Assembly: GCF_029227915.1 (NCBI RefSeq)
Contig: NC_079876.1
Span: forward strand, 29,795,828-29,859,827
Reading direction: 5' to 3'
Length of the DNA: 64,000 nt
From: Hydractinia symbiolongicarpus
Taxonomy: Eukaryota > Cnidaria > Hydrozoa > Anthoathecata > Hydractiniidae
The position numbers and the translations under genes are program-made. A model generated the notes under the pieces. It searched no databases and had not been told where the DNA came from. It worked only from the letters and a program-made list of their open reading frames with translations. Positions 1-10,850 of the stretch are shown here, piece after piece; positions within the stretch are counted from its first letter, which is position 1; every line of letters starts with the position of its first letter.

Positions 1-388
1 ATTTCTTTAATAATTTGCCGCTTTGATAATTCCTTGAATTGACTGGAACTGCAAAAAGGGATGGTAATCTTTGATATTTTGAACTTGAAATTGGTGATAT
101 GGAAGGAATAATTGCGCATCGTAAAATAACGGCTGGTAGAAATATTGCGGCTATGCTATTTCGTTATGTTCGATATTTCACCACAACAAGTCATGGTAAC
201 ACATTTCCACGTTTAAAATTCTCCAAGCATTCTTCAATCATCTTATCAATAACGTTCACCTAGCTAATAGGCTTATTTAGCAAGAAGACGCCAACGCTGT
301 TTGAAACGCCGTTGTGATAAGATGCCGTTCCCTCCAAATGTTTAGCGAAAGTTTGATTTAGCAATTGCGCGGAAAAAAGTAAACAAAT

Positions 389-1468
389 ATGGCAGCTGTT
401 CAAGGGCTTCGAGAGGTTCGTGAAGCTATTCTTCTTGCGTATGCTTTTGATGCGATCGACGACGAGGAATATTTCTTGTTAACAGAGTTAAATATGTCAA
501 GAGAACTTTATCCTTACTGGAATTTTCCTACATTTGACATGAACTTATGGGATGATCAACGCTGTCTAACTGAACTGAGATTTCGCCAAACAGATTTGAG
601 TGATTTGAAAAATGCCCTCCAATTACCAGATAAAATTGTGACTAGTCAAAGAACAGTTTGCTCAGGAATGGAGGGGTTATGCATCTTTCTCAAGCGCTTA
701 GCATTCCCTTGCCGATATACAGATATGGTTGCTAGTTTTGGACGTAATCCTACCGAGTTATGCTTGATTTACAACACTGTATTAGACTTTGTTTATGAAA
801 ATCACAATCACAGATTAAACTCATGGAACCAAGCTTTCTTACAACCGGCCAAACTGCAACAATATTCAGACACGATATATCAGAAAGGTGCACCGCTGCT
901 GAATTGTTTCGGTTTTGTTGATGGAACTGTCATAAGAATAGCCAGGCCCAAACAAAACCAAAGAGTGTGTTACAATGGTCATAAACGTGTGCACGCTCTG
1001 AAGTTTCAGAGTATTGCTTTGCCAAATGGACTTATTGCTAACTTCAAAGGGCCATTTGAAGGAAGACGACACGACAGCACCATGCTGCATCAATCAGGGA
1101 CATTAGCAGAACTACAAGCCCATGCATGGTATAACGGTCAAGCACTTTGCATTTATGGGGACCCTGCTTATCCTCTGTCTGTGCATATACAAACACCACA
1201 TCGAGCACCAAACATTACACCCGCTCAAAAAAATTACAACAAAGCCATGAGTGCAGTACGAGTGTCGGTAGAATGGTTGTTTGGCGATGTAAAAAATTTC
1301 TTTAAATTCGTGGATTACAAGAAGGATATGACACTTGGCCGAAGTCCAGTTGGCAAGACAGTGCTGGTTTGTGGTATATTGCATAATGCACGTACATGTT
1401 TGTATGGAAACATGACCTCCAGTTATTTCGAAGAGGAGCCACCGACTCTACAAGAATATTTTCAATGA
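389..1468 (+). CDS. Harbinger transposase, DDE_Tnp_4 nuclease
   Basis: A 359-residue open frame without stops, the size expected for an intron-poor PIF/Harbinger transposase. It would cut and rejoin DNA at the element ends in the nucleus, with the Myb-like partner supplying DNA binding. The catalytic triad can be read as D178 in FVDGT, D258 in YGDPAY and E295 in VRVSVEWLFG. The RRHDSTML segment (residues 226-233) is also typical of the family. The first in-frame ATG is preceded by AACAAAT, a reasonable initiation context. The frame ends about 330 bp before the stop of the convergent Myb gene, with AT-rich DNA and an AATAAA between. All motifs are present, so the element may be young or active. 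The family assignment is strong; activity is inference. Confidence 0.9.
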   Translation: MAAVQGLREVREAILLAYAFDAIDDEEYFLLTELNMSRELYPYWNFPTFDMNLWDDQRCLTELRFRQTDLSDLKNALQLPDKIVTSQRTVCSGMEGLCIFLKRLAFPCRYTDMVASFGRNPTELCLIYNTVLDFVYENHNHRLNSWNQAFLQPAKLQQYSDTIYQKGAPLLNCFGFVDGTVIRIARPKQNQRVCYNGHKRVHALKFQSIALPNGLIANFKGPFEGRRHDSTMLHQSGTLAELQAHAWYNGQALCIYGDPAYPLSVHIQTPHRAPNITPAQKNYNKAMSAVRVSVEWLFGDVKNFFKFVDYKKDMTLGRSPVGKTVLVCGILHNARTCLYGNMTSSYFEEEPPTLQEYFQ

Positions 1469-1800
1469 ATATACACAAGACTATGAACAAAATATATAAA
1501 TATATTTAGCAAAAAATATCAGTTTCTAATATATACAGTATGTAGGTGTCTTTATAAAAACACAATAAATATATTTTAAAAAATATCAAAATTCTGAGAA
1601 CAAAACTTATTTCTCTTTGAAATGTGATTCCTCACACTGTTTTTTTTTAAACCATACTTTCAAGTCTCATAAGACAAAAGGTTTTTTGTATAATAACATA
1701 TACAATCTTGTAGAAAAAGTAGCTTTTGATGATTTGACTATCACAACAAAAAATAACAACAAAACATTTCAACGTTTAAAGTTCCAAGTGTGGCAAAAGT

Positions 1801-2547
1801 TCAATTTTTATCATTATTTTTATTTTGAGAAAACATAGTCATGAACATTTGGAATTGTTGTTGTTGTTGGTTTATGAGTTGTAAAATATTTCTCTGTTGA
1901 TCTGCATGTTGTACTGCTTGTTGTTGGATGCTCGACTGAAAAGCTGTGAGCATATTTGTTGTCTGATCCATTTGGGATTTTTGTAGGTTAATTTTTTCAC
2001 ATCGCTTAGCTTCCTTCTGCTCCTGTAATTCTTTATCATGAGCCATCTTTTGCCGCAAAAAATCTATAGTTTCTGATGTTGAGCGTCTATTTCTTTTCGA
2101 GCTACTTGGTTCTTCATTTTCGTCACCATTTCTTTTCTTAGTTTCGCTCATTCTTTCCATGGCTGTCTGTCTAACCTCTAGTGCTTTCTGCTGCTCTAAA
2201 TTTGCAGAGTTTTTCTTCTCTTCTACAGCAAGTTCGTGTTTCAGATCACATTCGTCACTCAGTTCTATTAAATCTTCCAATAAGGTATCAAACTCTGTTG
2301 GTGGGTCTCCACCAAGTCCCGAACCTCTTATTTCTTTATTATTTTTAGCCTTGTACTTTCGCATAAGATTAGTGAAGCGATCTCTTACCGATCTGGGATT
2401 CACTGCATATCCTTCCATTAAATTCAAAATTGCTGCAATGTTTTGCCAAACTTGGCCACGTTCCCTACTACCACACTTATGGGAGAAAATTCCACTGGCT
2501 GTCATTTGTCGCATCATCTCCATGTCTTTTTCTTCAGTCCATTGCAT
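1801..2547 (-). CDS. Harbinger Myb/SANT-like DNA-binding protein
   Basis: A 248-residue open frame convergent to the transposase. The N-terminus starts MQWTEEKDMEMMRQM and continues with VWQNIAAILN and VRDRFTNLMRKYK, a trihelix/Myb-like helix pattern with conserved tryptophans at residues 3 and about 34. The middle is charged, with a KKRN/SKRNRR basic stretch that could act as a nuclear signal. The C-terminus is glutamine-rich coiled coil (residues about 190-235). In this superfamily the Myb-like protein is known to help nuclear import of the transposase and to bind sub-terminal repeats; that role is transferred by family, not shown here. The start is the first ATG directly before the SANT-like domain. 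Confidence 0.8.
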   Translation of the reverse strand: MQWTEEKDMEMMRQMTASGIFSHKCGSRERGQVWQNIAAILNLMEGYAVNPRSVRDRFTNLMRKYKAKNNKEIRGSGLGGDPPTEFDTLLEDLIELSDECDLKHELAVEEKKNSANLEQQKALEVRQTAMERMSETKKRNGDENEEPSSSKRNRRSTSETIDFLRQKMAHDKELQEQKEAKRCEKINLQKSQMDQTTNMLTAFQSSIQQQAVQHADQQRNILQLINQQQQQFQMFMTMFSQNKNNDKN

Positions 2548-2945
2548 AACAGATCTAAAAACGAGAGTTTATATATTTTTTATTATTCTTTGAAGAAATT
2601 TGGTTGTTTTTTAGGTGCTACCAGAGCCTAGCCAGTAGAGGTGCACTTTGTTGTTTTCATTTTGAGTTTGTATTTACTTATGTTAATATCATATTTTATA
2701 GTAAAAATCATTGTATGTAAAGTTCTCAAGATACATGCATCGAAAATCAGTTATATTTTCATGATTTACCTACCTTTTCTTACTTGTTGCTTCCATTTTC
2801 CAACCACGTTCTGTTCACGACGTCAAATGTTGTAAAATCAAGTTCCGAACGAAACAAGACGCGGTGAAAATGCTCGGGCCTAGTCCTTTCTCGGGTTTTC
2901 CTCTGAGAAATCCCGCGTTCGCGTCTTCTTGCTAAATAAGCCTAA

Positions 2946-3028
2946 TGACAGAGGTGGGGTTCGAACCCACTCCGGCAATTGTTCATTGAAACTTAAGTCC
3001 AACGCCTTAATCACTCGGCCACCATGGT
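2946..3028 (-). tRNA. tRNA-Leu(UAA)-like, copy 1, degenerate
   Basis: The acceptor stem is weakened at several pairs (tgacagag against ccatggt) and D-loop G19 reads A. The Harbinger element abuts its 3' end. Confidence 0.55.
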
Positions 3029-3378
3029 TGTAAGTTCAGGTTACCAGGGTTACTTGAACTTGGAAAAAGTACTGGCAATGAACTTTATTACTCTAAATCG
3101 TGTAGGAGCATTAAGATCTGTCGATCTTCTTATTTCTTTAATAATTTGCCTTTTTGATACTTCAACAAACTGACTGGAACTGCAAAAAAGTATGGTAATA
3201 TTTGGGATTTTGAGTTTGAAATTTTGAGATATGGAAGGAATAATTGCGCATTGTGACATAACGGCTGGTTCAAATATTGCAGCTATTCTATTTCTCCAGG
3301 TTCATTAAAAACCCATTTCCACGTTTAAGTTCTCCAAGCATCCTTCAATCATCTTATCAGCCAGATTAACCTAACTAA

Positions 3379-3461
3379 TACCAGAGGTGGGGTTCGAACC
3401 TACGCGGACAATTTTCCATTGGAACTTAAGTCCAACGCCTTAACCACTCGGCAACCCTGGT
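3379..3461 (-). tRNA. tRNA-Leu(UAA)-like, copy 2
   Basis: Class A body. One T-stem mismatch (cctac), U at position 9, and a weakened variable arm. Confidence 0.65.
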
Positions 3462-3831
3462 TGAAATTTCATGTTAATAACGTTACTTGAAATTGGAAAA
3501 AGTACGGGAAATGAACCTTAGTATTCTAAAACGCCTAAGAGCACTACCATTTGACGAAGTTCAGATTTTTTAATAATTTGCCGTTTTGATAACTCAACAA
3601 AATGAATGGAACTGCAAAATGGGATTGTAATATTTAGGATTTTGAGTTTAAAAATTTGAGATATGGAAGGCATTATTGCGCATCGTGAAGTAACGGCTGG
3701 TAGAATTATTGGGGCTATTCTAGTTTGCCATGTGGGATAATTCAACACAACGTGTCATGTTAACGGATTTCCACGGTTAAAACAGTCCAAATGTCCTTCA
3801 ATCATCTTATCACACAGGTTAACCCCGCTAT

Positions 3832-3914
3832 TGCCAGAGGTAGGGTTCAAACCCACGTGGACAATCGTCCATTGGAACTTAAGTCCAACGCATTAACCAC
3901 TCGGCCACCCTGGT
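3832..3914 (-). tRNA. tRNA-Leu(UAA)-like, copy 3
   Basis: A1-C72 mismatch, a D-stem mismatch (cgcatt), and T-loop C56 changed to U. Confidence 0.55.
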
Positions 3915-4285
3915 TGAAATTTCAGGTTAATAAGGTTACTTAAAGTTGGAAAAAGTACTGGCAATGAACCTTAGTATTCTAAATCGCGCAAGAGCATTAA
4001 CATCTCTCGATTCTCTTACTTCTTTAATAATTTGCCGTTTTGATAATTCAAAAAATTGACTGGAACTGCAAAAAAGTATCGTAATATTTCGGATTTTGTG
4101 TTTGACATTTGGTGACATGGAATGAATAATTGCGCATCGTGAAATAACGGCTGCTAGAATAATTGTAGCTATTCTATTTCTCCAAGTTTGATACTTCGCC
4201 ACAACGTTTCATGGTACCACATTTCAATGTTTAAAGTTCTTCAAGCATCCTTCAATCATCTTATCACACAGGTTAACCTAGCTAT

Positions 4286-4368
4286 TACGAGATGTGGGGT
4301 TCGAACCCACGCGGACAATTGACCAATGGAACTTAAGTCTATCGCCTTAACCACTCAGCCACCCTGGT
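4286..4368 (-). tRNA. tRNA-Leu(UAA)-like, copy 4
   Basis: Outer anticodon-stem pair is A27-U43 but with an inner A-C mismatch (tctat). Two acceptor mismatches (tacgagat). Confidence 0.5.
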
Positions 4369-4738
4369 TGAAATTTCAGGTTAATAAGGTTACTTGAATT
4401 TGGAAAAAGTACGGGAAATGATCCTTAGTATTCTAAATCGCCCAACAGCATTACTATTTGACGACCTTCATATTTTTTAATAATTTGCCACTTTGATAAC
4501 TCAACAAAATGAATTGAGCTGCAAAAAGGGATGGTAATATTTAGGATTTTGAGTTTGAAATTTTGAGATAATTAAGGCATAATTGCGCATCGTGCAATAA
4601 CGGCTTGTAGAATTATTGTTGCTATTCCATTTCGCCATGTGCGATACGTCACCACAACGTATCATGATAACACATTTCCACGGTTAAAACTCTATAAGCA
4701 TGCCTCAATCTTCTTATCACACAGATTGACCTAGCTAA

Positions 4739-4821
4739 TACCAGAGGTGAGGTTCGAACCCACGCGGACAATCGTACATTGGAACTTAAGTCCAACGCCT
4801 TAACCGCTCGGCCACCCTGTG
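4739..4821 (-). tRNA. tRNA-Leu(UAA)-like, copy 5
   Basis: Core is class A, but the 5' end reads CACAGGG, so the first two acceptor pairs are lost. Confidence 0.55.
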
Positions 4822-5202
4822 TGAAAATTCAGGTTAATAAGGTTACTTCAACTTAGAAAAAGTACTGGAAATGCACTTTAGTATCCTAAGATGTGCAAGA
4901 GCATTAACATCTGCCGACGTCCTTATTTCATTAAAAAATTTCAGTTTTGATAATTCATTAAATTCACTGAAACTGCGAAGAGGATGGTAATCCTTGAGAT
5001 TTTGAACTTGATATTTGGTGACATGGAAAGAATAAATGCGCATCGTGAAACAACGGCTGGTATAACTATTGCAGCTATTCTATTTCTCTTGGTTCGATAC
5101 TTCGCCACAACGTGTCATGGCAAACACATTTCCACGTCTAAATTCTCCAAGCATCCTTCAATCATCTTATCACCCAGATTAACCTAGCTAATACCAGAGG
5201 TG

Positions 5203-5213
5203 GGGTTCGAACC
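5203..5213 (-). promoter_or_regulatory. Pol III B box of an intact copy
   Basis: Minus-strand GGTTCGAACCC in the T arm matches the eukaryotic B-box consensus GGTTCGANTCC closely. It serves both as T loop and as TFIIIC site. Shown for one intact copy; most full-length copies keep it. Confidence 0.8.
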
Positions 5214-5250
5214 CACGCGGACAATTGTCCATTGGAACTTAAGTCCAACG

Positions 5251-5267
5251 CCTTAACCACTCGGCCA
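5251..5267 (-). promoter_or_regulatory. Pol III A box of an intact copy
   Basis: Minus-strand TGGCCGAGTGGTTAAGG fits the A-box consensus TRGYNNARNNGG. In class B copies the GG doublet reads GC, which weakens both the promoter match and the D-loop/T-loop contact. Confidence 0.75.
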
Positions 5268-5429
5268 CCCTGGTTAAAATTTTAGGTTAATAAGGTTACT
5301 TGAACTTAGAAAAAGTACTGGCAATGAACCTTAATATTCTAAATCGTGTAAGAGCATTGCCATCTGTCGACCTTCTTATCTCTTTAATGATTTTCCGCTT
5401 TGATAATTCAACAAATTGATTGGAACTGC

Positions 5430-5434
5430 AAAAA
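5430..5434 (-). terminator. Distal T-run, candidate Pol III terminator
   Basis: Five T residues on the transcribed strand lie about 211 nt beyond the 3' end of the tRNA at 5646-5728. Equivalent T4-T6 runs recur at about 200-215 nt in most units, for example 15,743-15,747 and 15,299-15,304. Function as a terminator is inferred. Confidence 0.4.
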
Positions 5435-5645
5435 GGGATGGTAATAATTGGGACTTTGAATTTGAAATTTTGAGATATGGAATGAATAATTGCGCATCGT
5501 GAAATAACGGCTGGTAGAATTATTGTAACTATTCTCTTTCTCCAAGTTCGATACTTTGCCGAAACGTGTCATGACAAACCCATTTCCACGTTTAAATTCT
5601 CCAAGCATCCTTCAATCATCTTATCACCCAGATTAAACAAGCTAA

Positions 5646-5728
5646 TACTAGAGGTGGGGTTCGAACCCACGCGGACAATTGTCCATTGGAACTTAAGTCC
5701 AACGCCTTAACCACTCGGCCACCCTGGT
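5646..5728 (-). tRNA. tRNA-Leu(UAA), copy 7, near-intact
   Basis: Identical to the intact form except one acceptor change (tactagag), giving a C3-A70 mismatch. Confidence 0.85.
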
Positions 5729-6097
5729 TGAAATTTCAGGTTAGTAAGGTTACTTGAACTTGGAAAAAGTACTGGCATTGAACCATAATATTCTAAATCC
5801 TGTAAGAGCATTGCCATCTGTCGACCTTTCATTTCTTTAATAATTTGCCGCTTTGATAATTCCTTGAATTGACTGGAACTGCAAAAAGGGATGGTAATCT
5901 TTGATATTTTGAACTTGAAATTGGTGATATGGAAGGAATAATTGCGCCTCGTAAAATGACGGCTGATAGAAATATTGCGGCTATGCTATTTCGTTATGTT
6001 CGATATTTCACCACAACAAGTCATGGTAACACATTTCCACGTTTAAAATTCTCCAAGCATTCTTCAATCATCTTATCAATAACGTTCATCTAGCTAA

Positions 6098-6180
6098 TGA
6101 CAGAGGTGGGGTTCGAACCCACTCCGGCAATCGTTCATTGAAACTTAAGTCCAACGCCTTAATCACTCGGCCACCATGGT
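6098..6180 (-). tRNA. tRNA-Leu(UAA)-like, copy 8, degenerate
   Basis: Sister of copy 1 with one base difference. It preserves the uninterrupted sequence at the Harbinger target. Confidence 0.55.
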
Positions 6181-6530
6181 AGTAAGTTCAGGTTACCAGG
6201 GTTACTTGAACTTGGAAAAAGTACTGGCAATGAACTTTATTACTCTAAATCGTGTAGGAGCATTAAGATCTGTCGATCTTCTTATTTCTTTAATAATTTG
6301 CCTTTTTGATACTTCAACAAACTGACTGGAACTGCAAAAAAGTATGGTAATATTTGGGATTTTGAGTTTGAAATTTTGAGATATGGAAGGAATAATTGCG
6401 CATTGTGACATAACGGCTGGTTCAAATATTGCAGCTATTCTATTTCACCAGGTTCATTAAAAACCCATTTCCACGTTTAAGTTCTCCAAGCATCCTTCAA
6501 TCATCTTATCAGCCAGATTAACCTAACTAA

Positions 6531-6613
6531 TACCAGAGGTGGGGTTCGAACCTACGCGGACAATTTTCCATTGGAACTTAAGTCCAACGCCTTAACCACT
6601 CGGCAACCCTGGT
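6531..6613 (-). tRNA. tRNA-Leu(UAA)-like, copy 9
   Basis: Same sequence as copy 2. Confidence 0.65.
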
Positions 6614-6983
6614 TGAAATTTCATGTTAATAACGTTACTTGAAATTGGAAAAAGTACGGGAAATGAACCTTAGTATTCTAAATCGCCTAAGAGCACTACT
6701 ATTTGACGAAGTTCAGATTTTTTAATAATTTGCCGTTTTGATAACTCAACAAAATGAATGGAACTGCAAAATGGGATTGTAATATTTAGGATTTTGAGTT
6801 TAAAAATTTGAGATATGGAAGGCATTGTTGCGCATCGTGAAGTAACGGCTGGTAGAATTATTGGGGCTGTTCTAGTTTGCCATGTGGGATAATTCAACAC
6901 AACGTGTCATGTTAACGGATTTCCACGGTTAAAACAGTCCAAATGTCCTTCAATCATCTTATCACACAGGTTAACCCCGCTAT

Positions 6984-7066
6984 TGCCAGAGGTAGGGTTC
7001 GAACCCACTTGGACAATCGTCCATTGGAACTTAAGTCCAACGCATTAACCACTCGGCCACCCTGGT
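6984..7066 (-). tRNA. tRNA-Leu(UAA)-like, copy 10
   Basis: Sister of copy 3, but C56 is kept; A1-C72 and the D-stem mismatch remain. Confidence 0.6.
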
Positions 7067-7437
7067 TGAAATTTCAGGTTAATAAGGTTACTTAAAGTTG
7101 GAAAAAGTACTGGCAATGAACCTTAGTATTCTAAATCGCGCAAGAGCATTAACATCTCTCGATTCTCTTACTTCTTTAATAATTTGCCGTTTTGATAATT
7201 CAAAAAATTGAGTGGACCTGCAAAAAAGTATCGTAATATTTCGGATTTTGTGTTTGACATTTGGTGACATGGAATGAATAATTGCGCATCGTGAAATAAC
7301 GGCTGCTAGAATAATTGTAGCTATTCTATTTCTCCAAGTTTGATACTTCGCCACAACGTTTCATGGTAACACATTTCAATGTTTAAAGTTCTTCAAGCAT
7401 CCTTCAATCATCTTATCACACAGGTTAACCTAGCCAT

Positions 7438-7520
7438 TACGAGATGTGGGGTTCGAACCCACGCGGACAATTGACCAATGGAACTTAAGTCTATCGCCTT
7501 AACCACTCGGCCACCCTGGT
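7438..7520 (-). tRNA. tRNA-Leu(UAA)-like, copy 11
   Basis: Sister of copy 4 with the D stem restored (cggcc). Confidence 0.55.
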
Positions 7521-7890
7521 TGAAATTTCAGGTTAATAAGGTTACTTGAATTTGGAAAAAGTACGGGAAATGATCCTTAGTATTCTAAATCGCCCAACAG
7601 CATTACTATTTGACGACCTTCATATTTTTCAATAATTTGCCACTTTGATAACTCAACAAAATGAATGGAGCTGCAAAAAGGGATGGTAATATTTGGGATT
7701 TTGAGTTTGAAATTTTGAGATAATTAAGGCATAATTGCGCATCGTGCAATAACGGCTTGTAGAATTATTGTTGCTATTCCATTTCGCCATGTGCGATACG
7801 TCACCACAACGTATCATGATAACACATTTCCACGGTTAAAACTCTATAAGCATACCTCAATCTTCTTATCACACAGATTGACCTAGCTAA

Positions 7891-7973
7891 TACCAGAGGT
7901 GAGGTTCGAACCCACGCGGACAATCGTACATTGGAACTTAAGTCCAACGCCTTAACCACTCGGCCACCCTGTG
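7891..7973 (-). tRNA. tRNA-Leu(UAA)-like, copy 12
   Basis: Sister of copy 5; 5' end reads CACAGGG. Confidence 0.55.
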
Positions 7974-8344
7974 TGAAAATTCAGGTTAATAAGGTTACTT
8001 GAACTTAGAAAAAGTACTGGCAATGAACCTTAATATTCTAAATCGTGTAAGAGCATTGCCATCTGTCGACCTTCTTATCTCTTTAATGACTTTCCGCTTT
8101 GATAATTCAACAAATTGATTGGAACTGCAAAAAGGGATGGTAATAATTGGGACTTTGAATTTGATATTTTGAGATATGGAATGAATAATTGCGCATCGTG
8201 AAGTAACGGCTGGTAGAATTATTGGGGCTCTTCTAGTTTGCCATGTTGGATAATTCAACACAACGTGTCATGTTAACGGATTTCCACGGTTAAAACAGTC
8301 CAAATGTCCTTCAATCATCTTATCACACAGGTTAACCCCGCTAT

Positions 8345-8427
8345 TGCCAGAGGTAGGGTTCGAACCCACTTGGACAATCGTTTATTGGAACTTAAGTTCA
8401 ACGCATTAACCACTCGGCCACCCTGGT
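8345..8427 (-). tRNA. tRNA-Leu(UAA)-like, copy 13
   Basis: Related to copy 10, with changes in the variable arm (cgttta) and anticodon stem (gttcaa, a G-U pair). Confidence 0.5.
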
Positions 8428-8798
8428 TGAAATTTCAGGTTAATAAGGTTACTTAAAGTTGGAAAAAGTACTGGCAATGAACTTTAGTATTCTAAATCGC
8501 GCAAGAGCATTAACATCTCTCGATTCTCTTACTTCTTTAATAATTTGCCGTTTTGATAATTCAAAAAATTGACTGGAACTGCAAAAAAGTAACGTAATAT
8601 TTCGGATTTTGTGTTTGACATTTGGTGACATGGAATGAATAATTGCGCATCGTGAAATAACGGCTGCTAGAATAATTGTAGCTATTCTATTTCACCAAGT
8701 TTGATACTTCGCCACAACGTTTCATGGTAACACATTTCAATGTTTAAAGTTATTCAAGCATCCTTCAATCATCTTATCACACAGGTTAACCTAGCTAT

Positions 8799-8881
8799 TA
8801 CGAGATGTGGGGTTCGAACCCACGCGGACAATTGACCAATGGAACTTAAGTCTATCGCCTTAACCACTCGGCCACCCTGGG
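8799..8881 (-). tRNA. tRNA-Leu(UAA)-like, copy 14
   Basis: Related to copies 4 and 11; the first base is C, breaking the terminal acceptor pair. Confidence 0.5.
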
Positions 8882-9251
8882 TGAAATTTCAGGTTAATAA
8901 GGTTACTTGAATTTGGAAAAAGTACGGGAAATGATCCTTAGTATTCTAAATCGCACAATAGCATTACTATTTGACGACCTTCATATTTTTCAATAATTTG
9001 CCACTTTGATAACTCAACAAAATGAATGGAGCTGCAAAAAGGGATGGTAATATTTGGGATTTTGAGTTTGAAATTTTGAGATAATTAAGGCATAATTGCG
9101 CATCGTGCAATAACGGCTTGTAGAATTATTGTTGCTATTCCATTTCGCCATGTGCGATACGTCACCACAACGTATCATGATAACACATTTCCACGGTTAA
9201 AACTCTATAAGCATGCCTCAATCTTCTTATCACACAGATTGACCTAGCTAA

Positions 9252-9334
9252 TACCAGAGGTGAGGTTCGAACCCACGCGGACAATCGTACATTGGAACTT
9301 AAGTCCAACGCCTTAACCACTCGGCCACCCTGTG
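9252..9334 (-). tRNA. tRNA-Leu(UAA)-like, copy 15
   Basis: Same as copy 12; acceptor 5' end CACAGGG. Confidence 0.55.
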
Positions 9335-9704
9335 TGAAAATTCAGGTTAATAAGGTTACTTCAACTTAGAAAAAGTACTGGAAATGCACTTTAGTATCCT
9401 AAGATGTGCAAGAGCATTAACATCTGCCGACGTCCTTATTTCCTTAAAAAATTTCAGTTTTGATAGTTCATTAAATTGACTGAAACTGCGAAGAGGATGG
9501 TAATCCTTGAGATTTTGAACTTGAAATTTGGTGACATTGAAAGAATAATTGCGCATCGTGAAACAACGGCTGGTATAACTATTGCAGCTATTCTGTTTCT
9601 CTTGGTTCGATACTTCGCCACAACGTGTCATGGCAAACACATTTCCACGTCTAAATTCTCCAAGCATCCTTCAATCATCTTATCACCCAGATTAACCTAG
9701 CTAA

Positions 9705-9787
9705 TACCAGAGGTGGGGTTTGAACCCACGCGGACAATTGTCCATTGGAACTTAAGTCCAACGCCTTAACCACTCGGCCACCCTGGT
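9705..9787 (-). tRNA. tRNA-Leu(UAA), copy 16, near-intact
   Basis: Intact form except T-loop G57 to A, a purine exchange that keeps the fold. Confidence 0.88.
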
Positions 9788-10158
9788 TGAAATTTTAGGT
9801 TAATAAGGTTACTTGAACTTGCAAAAAGTACTGGCAATGAACCTTAATATTCTAAATCGTGTAAGAGCATTGCCATCTGTCGACCTTCTTATCTCTTTAA
9901 TGATTTTCCGCTTTGATAATTCAACAAATTGATTGGAACTGCAAAAAGGGATGGTAATAATTGGGACTTTGAATTTGAAATTTTGAGATATGGAATGAAT
10001 AATTGCGCATCGTGAAATAACGGCTGGTAGAATTATTGTAACTATTCTCTTTCTCCAAGTTCGATACTTTGCCGAAACGTGTCATGGCAAACCCATTTCC
10101 ACATTGAAATTCTCCAAGCATCCTTCAATCATCTTATCACACTGGTTAACCCCGCTAA

Positions 10159-10241
10159 TGCCAGAAGTGGGGTTCGAACCCACGCGGACAATTGTCCAAT
10201 GGAACTTAAGTCCATCTCCTTAACCACTCGGCCACCCTGGT
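10159..10241 (-). tRNA. tRNA-Leu(UAA)-like, copy 17, class C
   Basis: Anticodon stem AUGGA/UCCAU is fully paired. A1-C72 and one D-stem end mismatch remain. Confidence 0.6.
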
Positions 10242-10609
10242 TGAAATTTCAGGTCGATAACGTTGGTTGAATTTAGAGAAAGTACTGGGAATGAACCTTA
10301 ATATTCTAAATCGCGCAAGAGCATTAACATCTGTCGATTCTCTTATTTCTTTAATAATTTGCCGTTTTGATAATTCAACAAATTGACTGGAACTGCAAAA
10401 ATTATAGTAATACTTGGGATTTTGAGTTTAAAATTTTGAGATATGGAAGGCATAATTGCGCATCGCGAAATAACGGCTTGGAGAATTATTGGGGCTATTC
10501 TATTACGCCATGTGGGATAGTTCAACACAACGTGTAATGTGAACGCATTTCCACTTTAAAATCTCCAAGTATCCTTCAATCTTCTTATTACACAGGTTAA
10601 CATAGCTAA

Positions 10610-10691
10610 TCCCAGAGGTGGGGTTCGAACACACGCGGACAATTGTCCATTGGAACTTAATCCAATGCCTTAACCACTCGGCCACCCGGGT
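10610..10691 (-). pseudogene. tRNA-Leu pseudogene, copy 18
   Basis: One base is missing in the anticodon loop (cttaatcc for cttaagtcc), leaving a 6-nt loop; total 82 nt. Confidence 0.7.
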
Positions 10692-10850
10692 TGAAACTTC
10701 AGGTTAATAAGGTTACTTCAACTTGGAAAAAGTACTGGAAATGAACTTTAGTATCCTAAGACGTGCAAGAGCATTAACATTTGTCGACGTCCTTATTTCC
10801 TTAAAAAATTTCCGTTTTGATAATTCATTAAATTGACTGGAACTGCAAAA

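Larger units (their letters stand above)
268..2942. mobile_element. PIF/Harbinger DNA transposon
   Basis: The ends are inverted repeats: taggcttatttagcaagaag at the left and its near-perfect complement at 2921-2942. A TAA flanks both sides (265-267 and 2943-2945), matching the 3-bp TWA target duplication of Harbinger elements. The interior carries a DDE transposase on the plus strand and a convergent Myb/SANT-like gene on the minus strand, the classic two-gene layout. The empty site is seen at 6091-6100 in a duplicated sister unit, so the insertion postdates that duplication. It lies directly at the 3' end of tRNA copy 1. The left inverted repeat carries two extra bases (TA), so the exact left end is uncertain by 2 bp. 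Confidence 0.9.
2946..4820. repeat. Higher-order repeat, 3152-bp offset, first copy
   Basis: Matches 6098-7972 unit for unit; five successive tRNA starts are offset by 3152 bp. Some of it reappears at 8799-10,120 (offset 4513 from 4286). Confidence 0.8.
5192..5274 (-). tRNA. tRNA-Leu(UAA), copy 6, intact
   Basis: All arms pair: acceptor ACCAGGG/CUCUGGU with A73, D arm with GUGGUUAA, anticodon loop CUUAAGU, long variable arm GGAC-AAUU-GUCC, T arm GUGGG/CCCAC. It differs little from the vertebrate tRNA-Leu(UAA). No T-run lies within 200 nt downstream. Confidence 0.95.
5192..5645 (-). repeat. Representative 454-bp repeat unit
   Basis: Unit with an intact class A tRNA (5192-5274) and the spacer that lies 5' of it on the minus strand (5275-5645), up to the next tRNA 3' end. 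The spacer is AT-rich. It carries recurring landmarks: a GAAATTTC-type palindrome near the tRNA 5' end, a run of A residues on the plus strand (T on the transcribed strand) near its middle, and a conserved stretch around gcgcatcgtgaaataacggc. No protein gene is supported in it. Confidence 0.85.
6098..7972. repeat. Higher-order repeat, 3152-bp offset, second copy
   Basis: Sister of 2946-4820 and carries the empty site of the Harbinger insertion at its left end. Part of it also recurs 1361 bp further on (copies 10-12 against 13-15). Confidence 0.8.

Noticed and set aside
1617-1838. 73-codon frame between the Harbinger genes
   Set aside because: AT-rich low-complexity reading over the convergent 3' regions; no motif.
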